This document shows, one piece after another, positions 44,008-52,300 of a stretch of 64,000 nucleotides of DNA. Each line of letters opens with the position of its first letter. Within the stretch, counting starts at the first letter, position 1. The translations under genes and the position numbers were made by a program. Under the pieces are notes generated by a model. The model ran no database searches and had not been told where the DNA came from. It saw only the letters and a program-made list of their open reading frames with translations. Source of the DNA: JBMOOG01 sp049324535 (GTDB lineage: Bacteria; Pseudomonadota; Alphaproteobacteria; Rhodobacterales; Rhodobacteraceae); NCBI GenBank assembly GCA_049324535.1, contig JBMOOG010000009.1, positions 1 through 64,000 of the forward strand. The letters are read 5' to 3'.

Positions 44008-44991
44008 ATGCTCCTGTCCCAGATCCGGCTGCCGGGTGGCGCAACCGCCGTGGTGGCGCGCACCGGCAGCGAGGCCGCCGTGGTCCGGGGCGCCGCCTCG
44101 ACCTACGAGCTGGCGCGCGCGGCGGCCGACAGCGGACGGACGCTGGCCGCGGTGATTGCCGGGCATGGCCTGGGCGAGGCGGTGGATCTGGTGCGGCTCG
44201 CGGCCGAGGGGCGCGTGACCCATCCGATCATGCATCCCGATCCCGCCCATCTGCACCTGACCGGAACCGGACTTACCCATCTGGGCAGCGCGGCGGCGCG
44301 CGACGCGATGCACGCCAAGGCCGCCTCCGAGGACGCCACCGACTCGATGCGGATGTTCCGCATGGGGCTCGAGGGCGGCAAACCCGCAAGCGGCCCCGGC
44401 GTGCAGCCCGAATGGTTCTACAAGGGCAACGGCCATGCGGTGGCCGCGCCGGGCGAACCGCTGGTGATGCCGGCCTTCGCCGAGGACGGCGGCGAAGAGC
44501 CCGAGATCGCCGGGATCTACATCATCGCGGCCGACGGTACGCCGGCGCGGATCGGCTGGGCGCTGGCCAACGAGTTCTCCGACCACGTGACCGAGCGGGT
44601 GAACTACCTGTGGCTCGCCCATTCCAAGCTGCGCATGGCCGCCTTCGGCCCCGAGATCCTGATCGGCGACCTTCCGGCCTCGGTCGAGGGCACCAGCCGC
44701 ATCCGCCGCGACGGCGCGGTGCTCTGGGAACGGCCTTTCCTTTCGGGCGAGGCCAACATGAGCCACGCGATCGCAAATCTCGAACACCACCACTTCAAGT
44801 ATGACGTGTTCCGCCAGCCCGGCGACGTGCATGTCCACATGTTCGGCACCGCCACCCTGTCCTTCGCCGACGGGATCCGCACCCGGCCGGGCGACGTGTT
44901 CGAGATTTCCGCCGCACCCTTCGGCCTGCCCCTTGTCAATCCGCTGGCCGTCGCCCCCGACCGGGGCATGGTCCGTGCCCGCCAGCTCTGA
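44008..44991 (+). CDS. gguC: AraD1/GguC family protein (FAH-like), sugar-acid catabolism
   Basis: The 327-residue protein matches GguC of Agrobacterium, also annotated as AraD1. It has a fumarylacetoacetase-like C-terminal fold (YIIAADGTPARIGWALANEFSDH, NYLWLAHSKLR, DVHVHMFGTATLSF). In the oxidative arabinose pathway it is assigned by comparative genomics to the 2-keto-3-deoxy-L-arabonate dehydration step. I regard this as likely but not shown by sequence. It lies between permease and dehydratase genes with gaps of 7 and 8 bp. Confidence 0.8.
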   Translation: MLLSQIRLPGGATAVVARTGSEAAVVRGAASTYELARAAADSGRTLAAVIAGHGLGEAVDLVRLAAEGRVTHPIMHPDPAHLHLTGTGLTHLGSAAARDAMHAKAASEDATDSMRMFRMGLEGGKPASGPGVQPEWFYKGNGHAVAAPGEPLVMPAFAEDGGEEPEIAGIYIIAADGTPARIGWALANEFSDHVTERVNYLWLAHSKLRMAAFGPEILIGDLPASVEGTSRIRRDGAVLWERPFLSGEANMSHAIANLEHHHFKYDVFRQPGDVHVHMFGTATLSFADGIRTRPGDVFEISAAPFGLPLVNPLAVAPDRGMVRARQL

Positions 44992-44999
44992 GGACGATC

Positions 45000-46742
45000 A
45001 TGACCTTCAAACCCGCCCCATGGCCCCGCCGCCTGCGTTCGCAGGAGTGGTTCGGCGGCACCGGCCGCGACCAGATCTACCACCGCGGCTGGATGAAGAA
45101 TCAGGGCTTTCCCCATGATCTCTTCGACGGACGCCCGGTGATCGGCATCCTGAACACCTGGTCCGAACTCACGCCCTGCAACGCCCATCTCGACGTGCTG
45201 GCCGAGCGGGTCAAGCACGGCATCTACGAGGAGGGCGGCTTTCCGGTCGAGGTTCCGGTCTTCTCGGCCAGCGAAAGCGCCTTCCGCCCCACCGCGATGA
45301 TGTTCCGCAACCTCGCCGCCATGGCGGTCGAAGAGCAGATGCGCGGCCAGCCGATGGACGGCTGCGTGCTGCTGGTGGGCTGCGACAAGACCACGCCCTC
45401 GCTGCTGATGGCGGCAGCCTCGACCGACCTGCCGTCGATCATCGTCACCGGCGGACCGATGTTGAACGGTTATTTCCGGGGCGAGCGGGTGGGGTCGGGC
45501 ACGCATCTGTGGAAGTTTTCCGAGGCGGTGAAGGCCGGCGCGATGACCCAGGCCGAATTCGCCGAGGCCGAGGCCTCGATGAGCCGGTCGGCCGGATCCT
45601 GCAACACCATGGGCACCGCCTCGACCATGGCCTCGATGGCCGAGGCGCTGGGCATGGCGCTGTCGGGCAACGCCGCGATCCCGGCCGTGGACAGCCGCCG
45701 CCGCGTGATGGCGCAGCTTTCCGGCCGGCGGATCGTGCAGATGGTGAAGGACGACCTGAAACCCTCGGACATCCTGACGAAACAGGCCTTCGAGAACGCG
45801 ATCCGCACCAACGCCGCGATCGGAGGCTCGACCAACGCCGTCATCCACCTGCTGGCCATCGCCGGCCGGGTCGGCATCGATCTGACGCTCGACGACTGGG
45901 ACCGCTGCGGGCGCGACGTGCCGACGATCGTGAACCTGATGCCGTCGGGCAAGTATCTGATGGAGGAGTTCTTCTACGCCGGCGGCCTTCCGGTCGTGAT
46001 CCGTCGGCTGGGCGAGGCCGGCCTTCTGCACAAGGACGCGCTCACCGTCTCGGGGGGCACGATCTGGGATCAGGTGAAGGATGTGGTGAACCACAACGAG
46101 GACGTGATCCTGCCCGCCGACCGGGCGCTGGCCGCGTCGGGCGGCATCGTGGTGCTGAAGGGCAACCTCGCGCCGAAGGGGGCGGTGCTGAAGCCCTCGG
46201 CTGCGAGTCCACACCTGATGACCCATCGCGGCCGCGCCGTGGTCTTCGAGGACATCGACGACTACAAGCGCAGGATCGACGACGAGGCGCTCGACATCGA
46301 CGAGACCTGCGTGATGGTGCTCAAGAACTGCGGCCCGAAGGGCTATCCGGGCATGGCCGAGGTCGGCAACATGGGCCTGCCGCCCAAAGTGCTGCGCAAG
46401 GGTGTCACCGACATGGTCCGCATCTCGGACGCGCGCATGTCGGGCACCGCCTACGGCACCGTCGTGCTGCACACCAGCCCCGAGGCCGCGGCCGGAGGCC
46501 CGCTTGCCATCGTGCGCGACGGCGACATGATCGAGATCGACGTGCCGAACCGGCGGCTTCACCTCGACATCCCCGAGGCCGAGCTGAACGCGCGCCTTGC
46601 CGCCTGGACACCGCGGCACGAGCAGTACGGGTCGGGCTACGCCTGGCTGCACCAGACCCATGTCGAGGGCGCCGACACCGGGGCCGACCTCGATTTCCTG
46701 AAAGGGTGCCGCGGGGCGCCCGTGGGCCGGGATTCGCACTGA
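45000..46742 (+). CDS. araC: L-arabinonate dehydratase (IlvD/EDD family)
   Basis: This 580-residue enzyme belongs to the sugar-acid branch of the IlvD/EDD family, which use a [2Fe-2S] or [4Fe-4S] cluster. Cluster cysteines are visible in TPCNAHLD, LVGCDKTTPS and AGSCNTMGTAST. Catalytic-site segments include ISDARMSGTAYGTV and KNCGPKGYPGMAEVGNM. By analogy to Rhizobium L-arabinonate dehydratase it would turn L-arabonate (or D-galactonate/D-fuconate) into the 2-keto-3-deoxy acid. The stop overlaps the next start by one base. Confidence 0.85.
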   Translation: MTFKPAPWPRRLRSQEWFGGTGRDQIYHRGWMKNQGFPHDLFDGRPVIGILNTWSELTPCNAHLDVLAERVKHGIYEEGGFPVEVPVFSASESAFRPTAMMFRNLAAMAVEEQMRGQPMDGCVLLVGCDKTTPSLLMAAASTDLPSIIVTGGPMLNGYFRGERVGSGTHLWKFSEAVKAGAMTQAEFAEAEASMSRSAGSCNTMGTASTMASMAEALGMALSGNAAIPAVDSRRRVMAQLSGRRIVQMVKDDLKPSDILTKQAFENAIRTNAAIGGSTNAVIHLLAIAGRVGIDLTLDDWDRCGRDVPTIVNLMPSGKYLMEEFFYAGGLPVVIRRLGEAGLLHKDALTVSGGTIWDQVKDVVNHNEDVILPADRALAASGGIVVLKGNLAPKGAVLKPSAASPHLMTHRGRAVVFEDIDDYKRRIDDEALDIDETCVMVLKNCGPKGYPGMAEVGNMGLPPKVLRKGVTDMVRISDARMSGTAYGTVVLHTSPEAAAGGPLAIVRDGDMIEIDVPNRRLHLDIPEAELNARLAAWTPRHEQYGSGYAWLHQTHVEGADTGADLDFLKGCRGAPVGRDSH

Positions 46743-47653
46743 TGAAGATCGCGCTCGCCGGCGTGGGCAAGATCGCGCTCGACCAGCATGTGCCCGCAAT
46801 CGCGGCCAGCCCCGACTGGGAGCTTGCCGCGACCGTCTCGCGGCAGGGCTCGGTGCCGGGCGTGGACTCCTGGACCGATTTCGACGCCTTCCTGGCCGAG
46901 CGGCCCGATGTGCCCGTGGTCTCGCTCTGCATGCCGCCCGTGCCGCGCTTCGCCTATGCGGCGGCGGCGCTGCGGGCGGGCCGGCACGTGATGCTGGAAA
47001 AGCCGCCGGGTGCGACGCTGGCCGAGGTCCACACCCTGGCCGGCATGGCGCGGGCGCGGGGCCTCACGCTCTACACCACCTGGCATTCGCGCATGGCGCG
47101 GGCGGTGGCTCCGGCGCGGGCCTGGCTCGAGGGGCGTCGCGTCCTCGGCGGCACCATCACCTGGCGCGAGGACGTGCGCCACTGGCACCCCGGCCAGGAC
47201 TGGGTGTTCGAGCCGGGCGGCATGGGCGTCTTCGATCCGGGCATCAACGCCCTGTCGATCCTGACGGCGATCCTGCCCGAGCCGGTGCATCTGACCGACG
47301 CGGTGCTGGAGTTCCCCGCCAACCGGCAGACACCGATCGCCGCGCGGCTGGCCTTTTCGGGGGGCATCAGCGCCGACTTCGACTGGCGGCAGGAAGGCCC
47401 GCAGACCTGGGACATCGAGATCGAGACCGACGCGGGCCGTCTGGCCCTGCGCAGCGGCGGCAACGTGCTCGAAATCGACGGCCGTGCCGTCGAGGGCGAG
47501 GACAGCATCATGGGCGAATACCCCGCGCTTTACGCGCGGATGGCCGAACTCGTCGCCGCCGGTCAGAGCGAGGTCGATCTGGCTCCGATGGTCCATGTCG
47601 CGGACGCGTTCACGCTGGGCCGACGGGTCATCACGGCCCCCTTTCACTTCTGA
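46742..47653 (+). CDS. D-galactose/L-arabinose 1-dehydrogenase (Gfo/Idh/MocA family)
   Basis: The 303-residue oxidoreductase has an N-terminal Rossmann fold (KIALAGVGKIALDQH) and the family EKP motif in MLEKPPGATL. The middle part (YTTWHSRMARAV, WHPGQDWVFEPGGMGVFDPGINAL) is what I recall of galactose 1-dehydrogenases acting also on arabinose and fucose. It would oxidise the imported sugar to the lactone with NAD(P)+. No lactonase gene is in the operon. Lactone may open spontaneously or the enzyme may lie elsewhere. Confidence 0.82.
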   Translation: MKIALAGVGKIALDQHVPAIAASPDWELAATVSRQGSVPGVDSWTDFDAFLAERPDVPVVSLCMPPVPRFAYAAAALRAGRHVMLEKPPGATLAEVHTLAGMARARGLTLYTTWHSRMARAVAPARAWLEGRRVLGGTITWREDVRHWHPGQDWVFEPGGMGVFDPGINALSILTAILPEPVHLTDAVLEFPANRQTPIAARLAFSGGISADFDWRQEGPQTWDIEIETDAGRLALRSGGNVLEIDGRAVEGEDSIMGEYPALYARMAELVAAGQSEVDLAPMVHVADAFTLGRRVITAPFHF

Positions 47654-47716
47654 AGGCCCGACCACGACCGAAGGCCCGGCCGCGGCGCGGCCCCCAACCC
47701 CCGAAGGACGTTCGAC

Positions 47717-49231
47717 ATGCTGACGGGACGGCACCTCATCGCCGGCGAATGGGTCGCGGGCGACTCCACCTTCCGGTCCGATCCCGCGCAGGGCGAGGCA
47801 CGGTACTTCGCCGTGGGGACGCCGGCGCATGCGGCGGCGGCCTGCGCGGCGGCCGAGGCGGCCTTTGCGCAATTCGGCTCGACGCGCCGGGAGGATCGGG
47901 CGCGACTTCTCGAACGCATCGCCGAGGAGCTCGACGCGCGCGGGGCCGCGATCACCGCGGTGGGCGCGGCCGAGACCGGGCTGCCCCCCGCCCGTCTCGA
48001 GGGCGAGCGCGGGCGTACGACGATGCAGCTTCGGCTTTTCGCGGACCACATCCGCACCGGCGCCTATCTGGACCGGCGCATCGACCCGGCGCTGCCCGAC
48101 CGCCAGCCGCAGCCCCGGCCCGAGATCCGCATGATCCAGCGTCCGGTCGGGCCGGTCGCGGTGTTCGGCGCGTCGAACTTCCCGCTCGCGTTCTCGGTGG
48201 CCGGCGGCGACACCGCCTCGGCGCTGGCTGCGGGCTGTCCGGTCGTCGTCAAGGGCCATCCGGCCCATCCCGGCACGGGCGAGCTGGCCGCGCAGGCCAT
48301 CGCGGCGGCGGTCGCGGCCTGCGGGCTGCCCGGAGGGGTGTTCTCGATGGTCCAGGACGGCGGGCGGGCGCTGGGCGCGGCGCTGGTGCAGGACCCGCGA
48401 ATCCGCGCCGTGGGCTTCACCGGATCGCTCGGCGGCGGGCGGGCGCTTTTCGATCTCTGCGCGGCGCGGCCCGACCCGATCCCGTTCTTCGGCGAGCTGG
48501 GCTCGATCAACCCGATGTTCCTGCTTCCCGGGGCGCTCGAGTCGCGGGCCGCGGCCCTCGCGCAGGGCTGGGCGGCGAGCCTGACCCTGGGCGCCGGACA
48601 ATTCTGCACGAACCCCGGCCTTGCCGTCGCCATCGACGGGCCGGCCACGCGCGACTTCATCGCGGCGGCCCGGGCCGCGGTCGGCGAGACCGGGCCGCAG
48701 ATGATGCTGAGCGAACCGATCGCCCAGGCCTTCCGCGACGGCGCGGCGCGGGTCGCGACCGGGCGCGGGGTGCGCGCGCTGCTCTCCGGCCGGTGCGACG
48801 GCCGCCGGGCGGCGCCCTGGCTCTTCGAGGTGTCGGGCCGTGACTGGCTGGCCGACGCCATGCTGGCCGAAGAGGTGTTCGGCCCGCTCGGGATCATCGT
48901 CACCGTGGCCGATGCGGACGCGATGCGGGCGGTCGCGGAGAGCCTCGCGGGGCAGCTGACCTGCACGCTGCATATGGACGCCGCCGACACCGGGCTTGCG
49001 CGCGGGCTCATGCCGGTTCTCGAACGCAAGGCCGGCCGGCTCATCGCGAACGGCTTTCCGACCGGCGTCGAGGTCTGCGATGCCATGGTGCACGGCGGGC
49101 CCTTTCCCGCGTCCACCAACTTCGGCGCGACCTCGGTCGGAACGCTGGCGATCCGCCGCTGGCTGCGGCCGGTGTGCTTCCAGAACATGCCCGAAGACCT
49201 GCTGCCCGAGGATCTGCGCGGTCCACTCTGA
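47717..49231 (+). CDS. 2,5-dioxovalerate (alpha-ketoglutaric semialdehyde) dehydrogenase
   Basis: This 504-residue aldehyde dehydrogenase has the cofactor region RPVGPVAVFGASNFPLAFSV, the conserved glutamate in FGELGSINPMF (about 261) and the catalytic cysteine in GAGQFCTNPGL (about 297). The ASNFP and GQFC variants are typical of the branch that oxidises 2-oxoglutarate semialdehyde to 2-oxoglutarate. It is the last step of the oxidative pentose pathway and the last gene of the operon, 63 bp after the dehydrogenase. Confidence 0.85.
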   Translation: MLTGRHLIAGEWVAGDSTFRSDPAQGEARYFAVGTPAHAAAACAAAEAAFAQFGSTRREDRARLLERIAEELDARGAAITAVGAAETGLPPARLEGERGRTTMQLRLFADHIRTGAYLDRRIDPALPDRQPQPRPEIRMIQRPVGPVAVFGASNFPLAFSVAGGDTASALAAGCPVVVKGHPAHPGTGELAAQAIAAAVAACGLPGGVFSMVQDGGRALGAALVQDPRIRAVGFTGSLGGGRALFDLCAARPDPIPFFGELGSINPMFLLPGALESRAAALAQGWAASLTLGAGQFCTNPGLAVAIDGPATRDFIAAARAAVGETGPQMMLSEPIAQAFRDGAARVATGRGVRALLSGRCDGRRAAPWLFEVSGRDWLADAMLAEEVFGPLGIIVTVADADAMRAVAESLAGQLTCTLHMDAADTGLARGLMPVLERKAGRLIANGFPTGVEVCDAMVHGGPFPASTNFGATSVGTLAIRRWLRPVCFQNMPEDLLPEDLRGPL

Positions 49232-49314
49232 CCGGCCGCGATCGCCGGACCGGCCGGTTAGGGCGATCCCGGCCCGATGATTCCCGCGTCGGTGGCGCCG
49301 ATCGTGGATTGGAA

Positions 49315-49331
49315 ACCGACAAAGCGTCGGT
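49315..49331. promoter_or_regulatory. Inverted repeat upstream of the right-arm NRPS gene
   Basis: ACCGAC-AAAGC-GTCGGT lies about 65 bp before the likely start of the formyltransferase-NRPS gene, in the 164-bp gap after the sugar operon. It may be an operator for the right arm. I see no terminator for the sugar operon in this gap, so read-through is possible. Confidence 0.35.
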
Positions 49332-49395
49332 GTCTTCGGGACTGGTCGTGAAACCGAAACGATCCTGGGACACTTGCGCACGCTGAGGGATTCCG

Positions 49396-52300
49396 GTGGA
49401 TTTGACTCACCCCCAGCGCGTAACCTCAGGACCGCGCGCCGCTCCCGCACGGAGCCCCGACGCCATTGCCATCGGCCCTTTGCAGATTGTTTCGATCATG
49501 ACCTCCAGCGCCCTTTTCGTCGGTGACGGCACGCTTCTCATCCGCTGCGCCGAGGTGTTCCGAGAAGCGGGGGGAGACATCGCGGGCGTGCTGTCCGCCG
49601 ATCCGCAGATCCGGGCCTGGGCCGGGTCCGAGGGCATCGCCTGTCTGGGCTCGCCGGCCGCGCCCGACGGCGCGGTGCCGGAGGCGGACTATCTCTTCAG
49701 CGTCGCCAACCTCAGCGTCCTGCCGGCGGATCTCCTGGCGCGGGCGCGCCGCATGGCGGTCAACTTCCACGACGGCCCGCTGCCGGCGCGGTCCGGCCTG
49801 AACGTGCCGACCTGGGCCTTGATCGAGGGCGCGCGGACGCATGGCGTGACCTGGCACGAGATGACGGCGGCGGTCGACGCCGGCCGGATCCTGGCGACCC
49901 GCAGCTTCGAGATCGGACCGGCCGACACGTCGTTCACGCTGAACGCGCGCTGCTACGAGGCGGGGATCGACAGCTTCCGCGAGGTGGTGGCGGGCCTTCT
50001 GTCCGGCACGCTCGCACCGGTCCCGCAGGTGGGGCCGCGGGTCTGGTATCCCCGCGCCCGCCGTCCCGACACGCTGGGCACGCTCGATTTCGCGCGCCCG
50101 TCGGCCGATCTCTGCCGTCTGGTGCGGGGCTTGAACTTCGGCACGGCCCGCAATCCGCTGGCCCTGGCCAAGATCTGGACCGGGACCGCGCTTCTCACCG
50201 TCGCGCGGCTCGAGATCACCCGCACCGGGGCGGGTCGGCCGGGCGCGATTCTCGACCTCGACGACGCGTCGGTCACCGTGGGCACGGCGGACGGGGCCGT
50301 GCGCCTGTCCGGGATCGCCCGGCTTGACGGCGAGACGATCGCACCGGCCGACGCCGGGCTTGCCCGCGGCCAGGTGCTGCCCGGGCCGGGCCCGGCGGAC
50401 GCCGAGGCCGCCCGCGCCATCGGCGCGGCCGAGCCGGCCTGGGAGAGCGACCTTCTGCGCATCGCGCCGGCCCTGCCGCCCTATCCGCGCGATCACTTCG
50501 CCCCGGCCGCGGCGGTGGATCTGGCCGTGCCCGTGACCGAGGGCGACCGGCTGGCGGCGGCCTGGCTGTCCTGGGTCGCCGGGCTGACCGGCGCGCCCGC
50601 GATCGGCATCGCCGTCCTGCGCCCGGCCGCCCGGCCGTGGCTCTCGCCGCGGCTTCCGCTCGTTCCGGCCGAGAGCGCCGGCGCCACGCCCGAGTCGGCG
50701 ACGGCGGCGTTCACGGCCGCGCGCCGCATGGCCGAGGCGCGCGCGCCGATGGCCGCCGATCTGGTGCGCCGGCTGGTCGATCCGGCCGCCCGCGACCGGG
50801 CCGCGCAGGCGCTTCGCGTGGTCTTCGCCGATTGCGCGGCGGACACGGCCGAGGCCGATCTGGTGCTGTCCGCCGAGCCGCCGCGGATCGCGGTCGGACC
50901 CGGTGTCTTCGATGCGGCGACGCTGGACGCGATCGCGCGGGATTTCGCGGCCCATGCGGCGGTCTTCGCCGCGCGGCCGGGCGCTCCGATCGCGACGCTG
51001 CCGCTGGGTGCGGCCACCGCGGCCGACCGCGGCGCCGCCGTGGCGACGCCGGACGTCACCGTCCACGCGGCCATTGCCCGCGTGGCGGCCGAGCGCCCCG
51101 AGGACGTCGCGCTCGAGGCGGGCGACCAGAGGCTGACCCATGCCGATCGCGACCGGCGGGTGGCGCGCCTTGCCGGCGCGCTTGCGGCGCGCGGCGCCGG
51201 GCCGGGCACGATCGTCGGGCTCTGTGTGGAACGGTCGGCCGATCTGGTGGTGGCGATGCTCGCGATCCTGCGGACCGGCGCGGCCTATCTTCCGCTCGAT
51301 CCCGGCTACCCGCCCGAGCGCATCGCCTACATGCTGGCCGATTCCGGTGCGCCCCTCGTGGTGGCCAGCCGAAGCGCCGCGGCGCGGCTGGGCCTTGACC
51401 CCGCCGCCACCGTCGCACCCGACGCCTCGGGCCCCGAGCTGAACGCCATGCGGGGCGGACCCGAGGATCTGGCCTATCTCATCTACACGTCGGGTTCGAC
51501 CGGCCAGCCCAAGGGCGTGATGATCGCCCACCGCAACGTCGCCGCCTTCTTCGCCGGAATGGACGGCGCCGTCCCGCTCGCGCCGGGCGCGCGCCTGCTG
51601 GCGGTGACCTCGGTGTCCTTCGACATCTCGGTGCTCGAGATCCTCTGGGCGATGGCGCGGGGGGCAACGGTCGTGCTTCAGACCGAGGCCGCGGCGCAAT
51701 CGGGCCGGCCCGACTTCTCGCTTTTCTACTTCGCCTCCGAGGCCTCGGGGACCGGACACCACGCCTATCGGCTGTTGCTGGAAGGTGCACGCTTCGCCGA
51801 CGAGAACGGATTCGCGGCGGTCTGGATGCCCGAGCGGCATTTCCACGCCTTCGGGGGGCTTTACCCGAACCCGGCGATCACTGCCGCCGCCGTGGCCGGG
51901 ATCACCCGCAACATCAAGCTGCGGGCCGGGTCGTCGGTGGTGCCGCTCCATCACCCGGTCCGGGTCGCCGAGGACTGGGCGCTGGTCGACAACCTGTCGA
52001 ACGGCCGCGCCGGAATCGCCATCGCCGCGGGCTGGCAGCCGAACGACTTTCTCCTGCGTCCCGAGACCTGGGCCGAGCGCAAGCAGGTGATGCTCGATTC
52101 GGTCGAGACGCTGCGCGCGCTCTGGCGCGGCGAGACGCTGGCCTTCCCCGGCCATGACGGCCAGCCGGTCGAGGTCGAGATCCATCCCCGGCCGATGCAG
52201 GCCAGCCTGCCGCTCTGGCTGACCGCCGCCGGCAACCCCGAGACCTTCGTGGCCGCCGGCCGGCTGGGCTGCGGCGTGCTGACCCACCTTCTGGGCCAGA

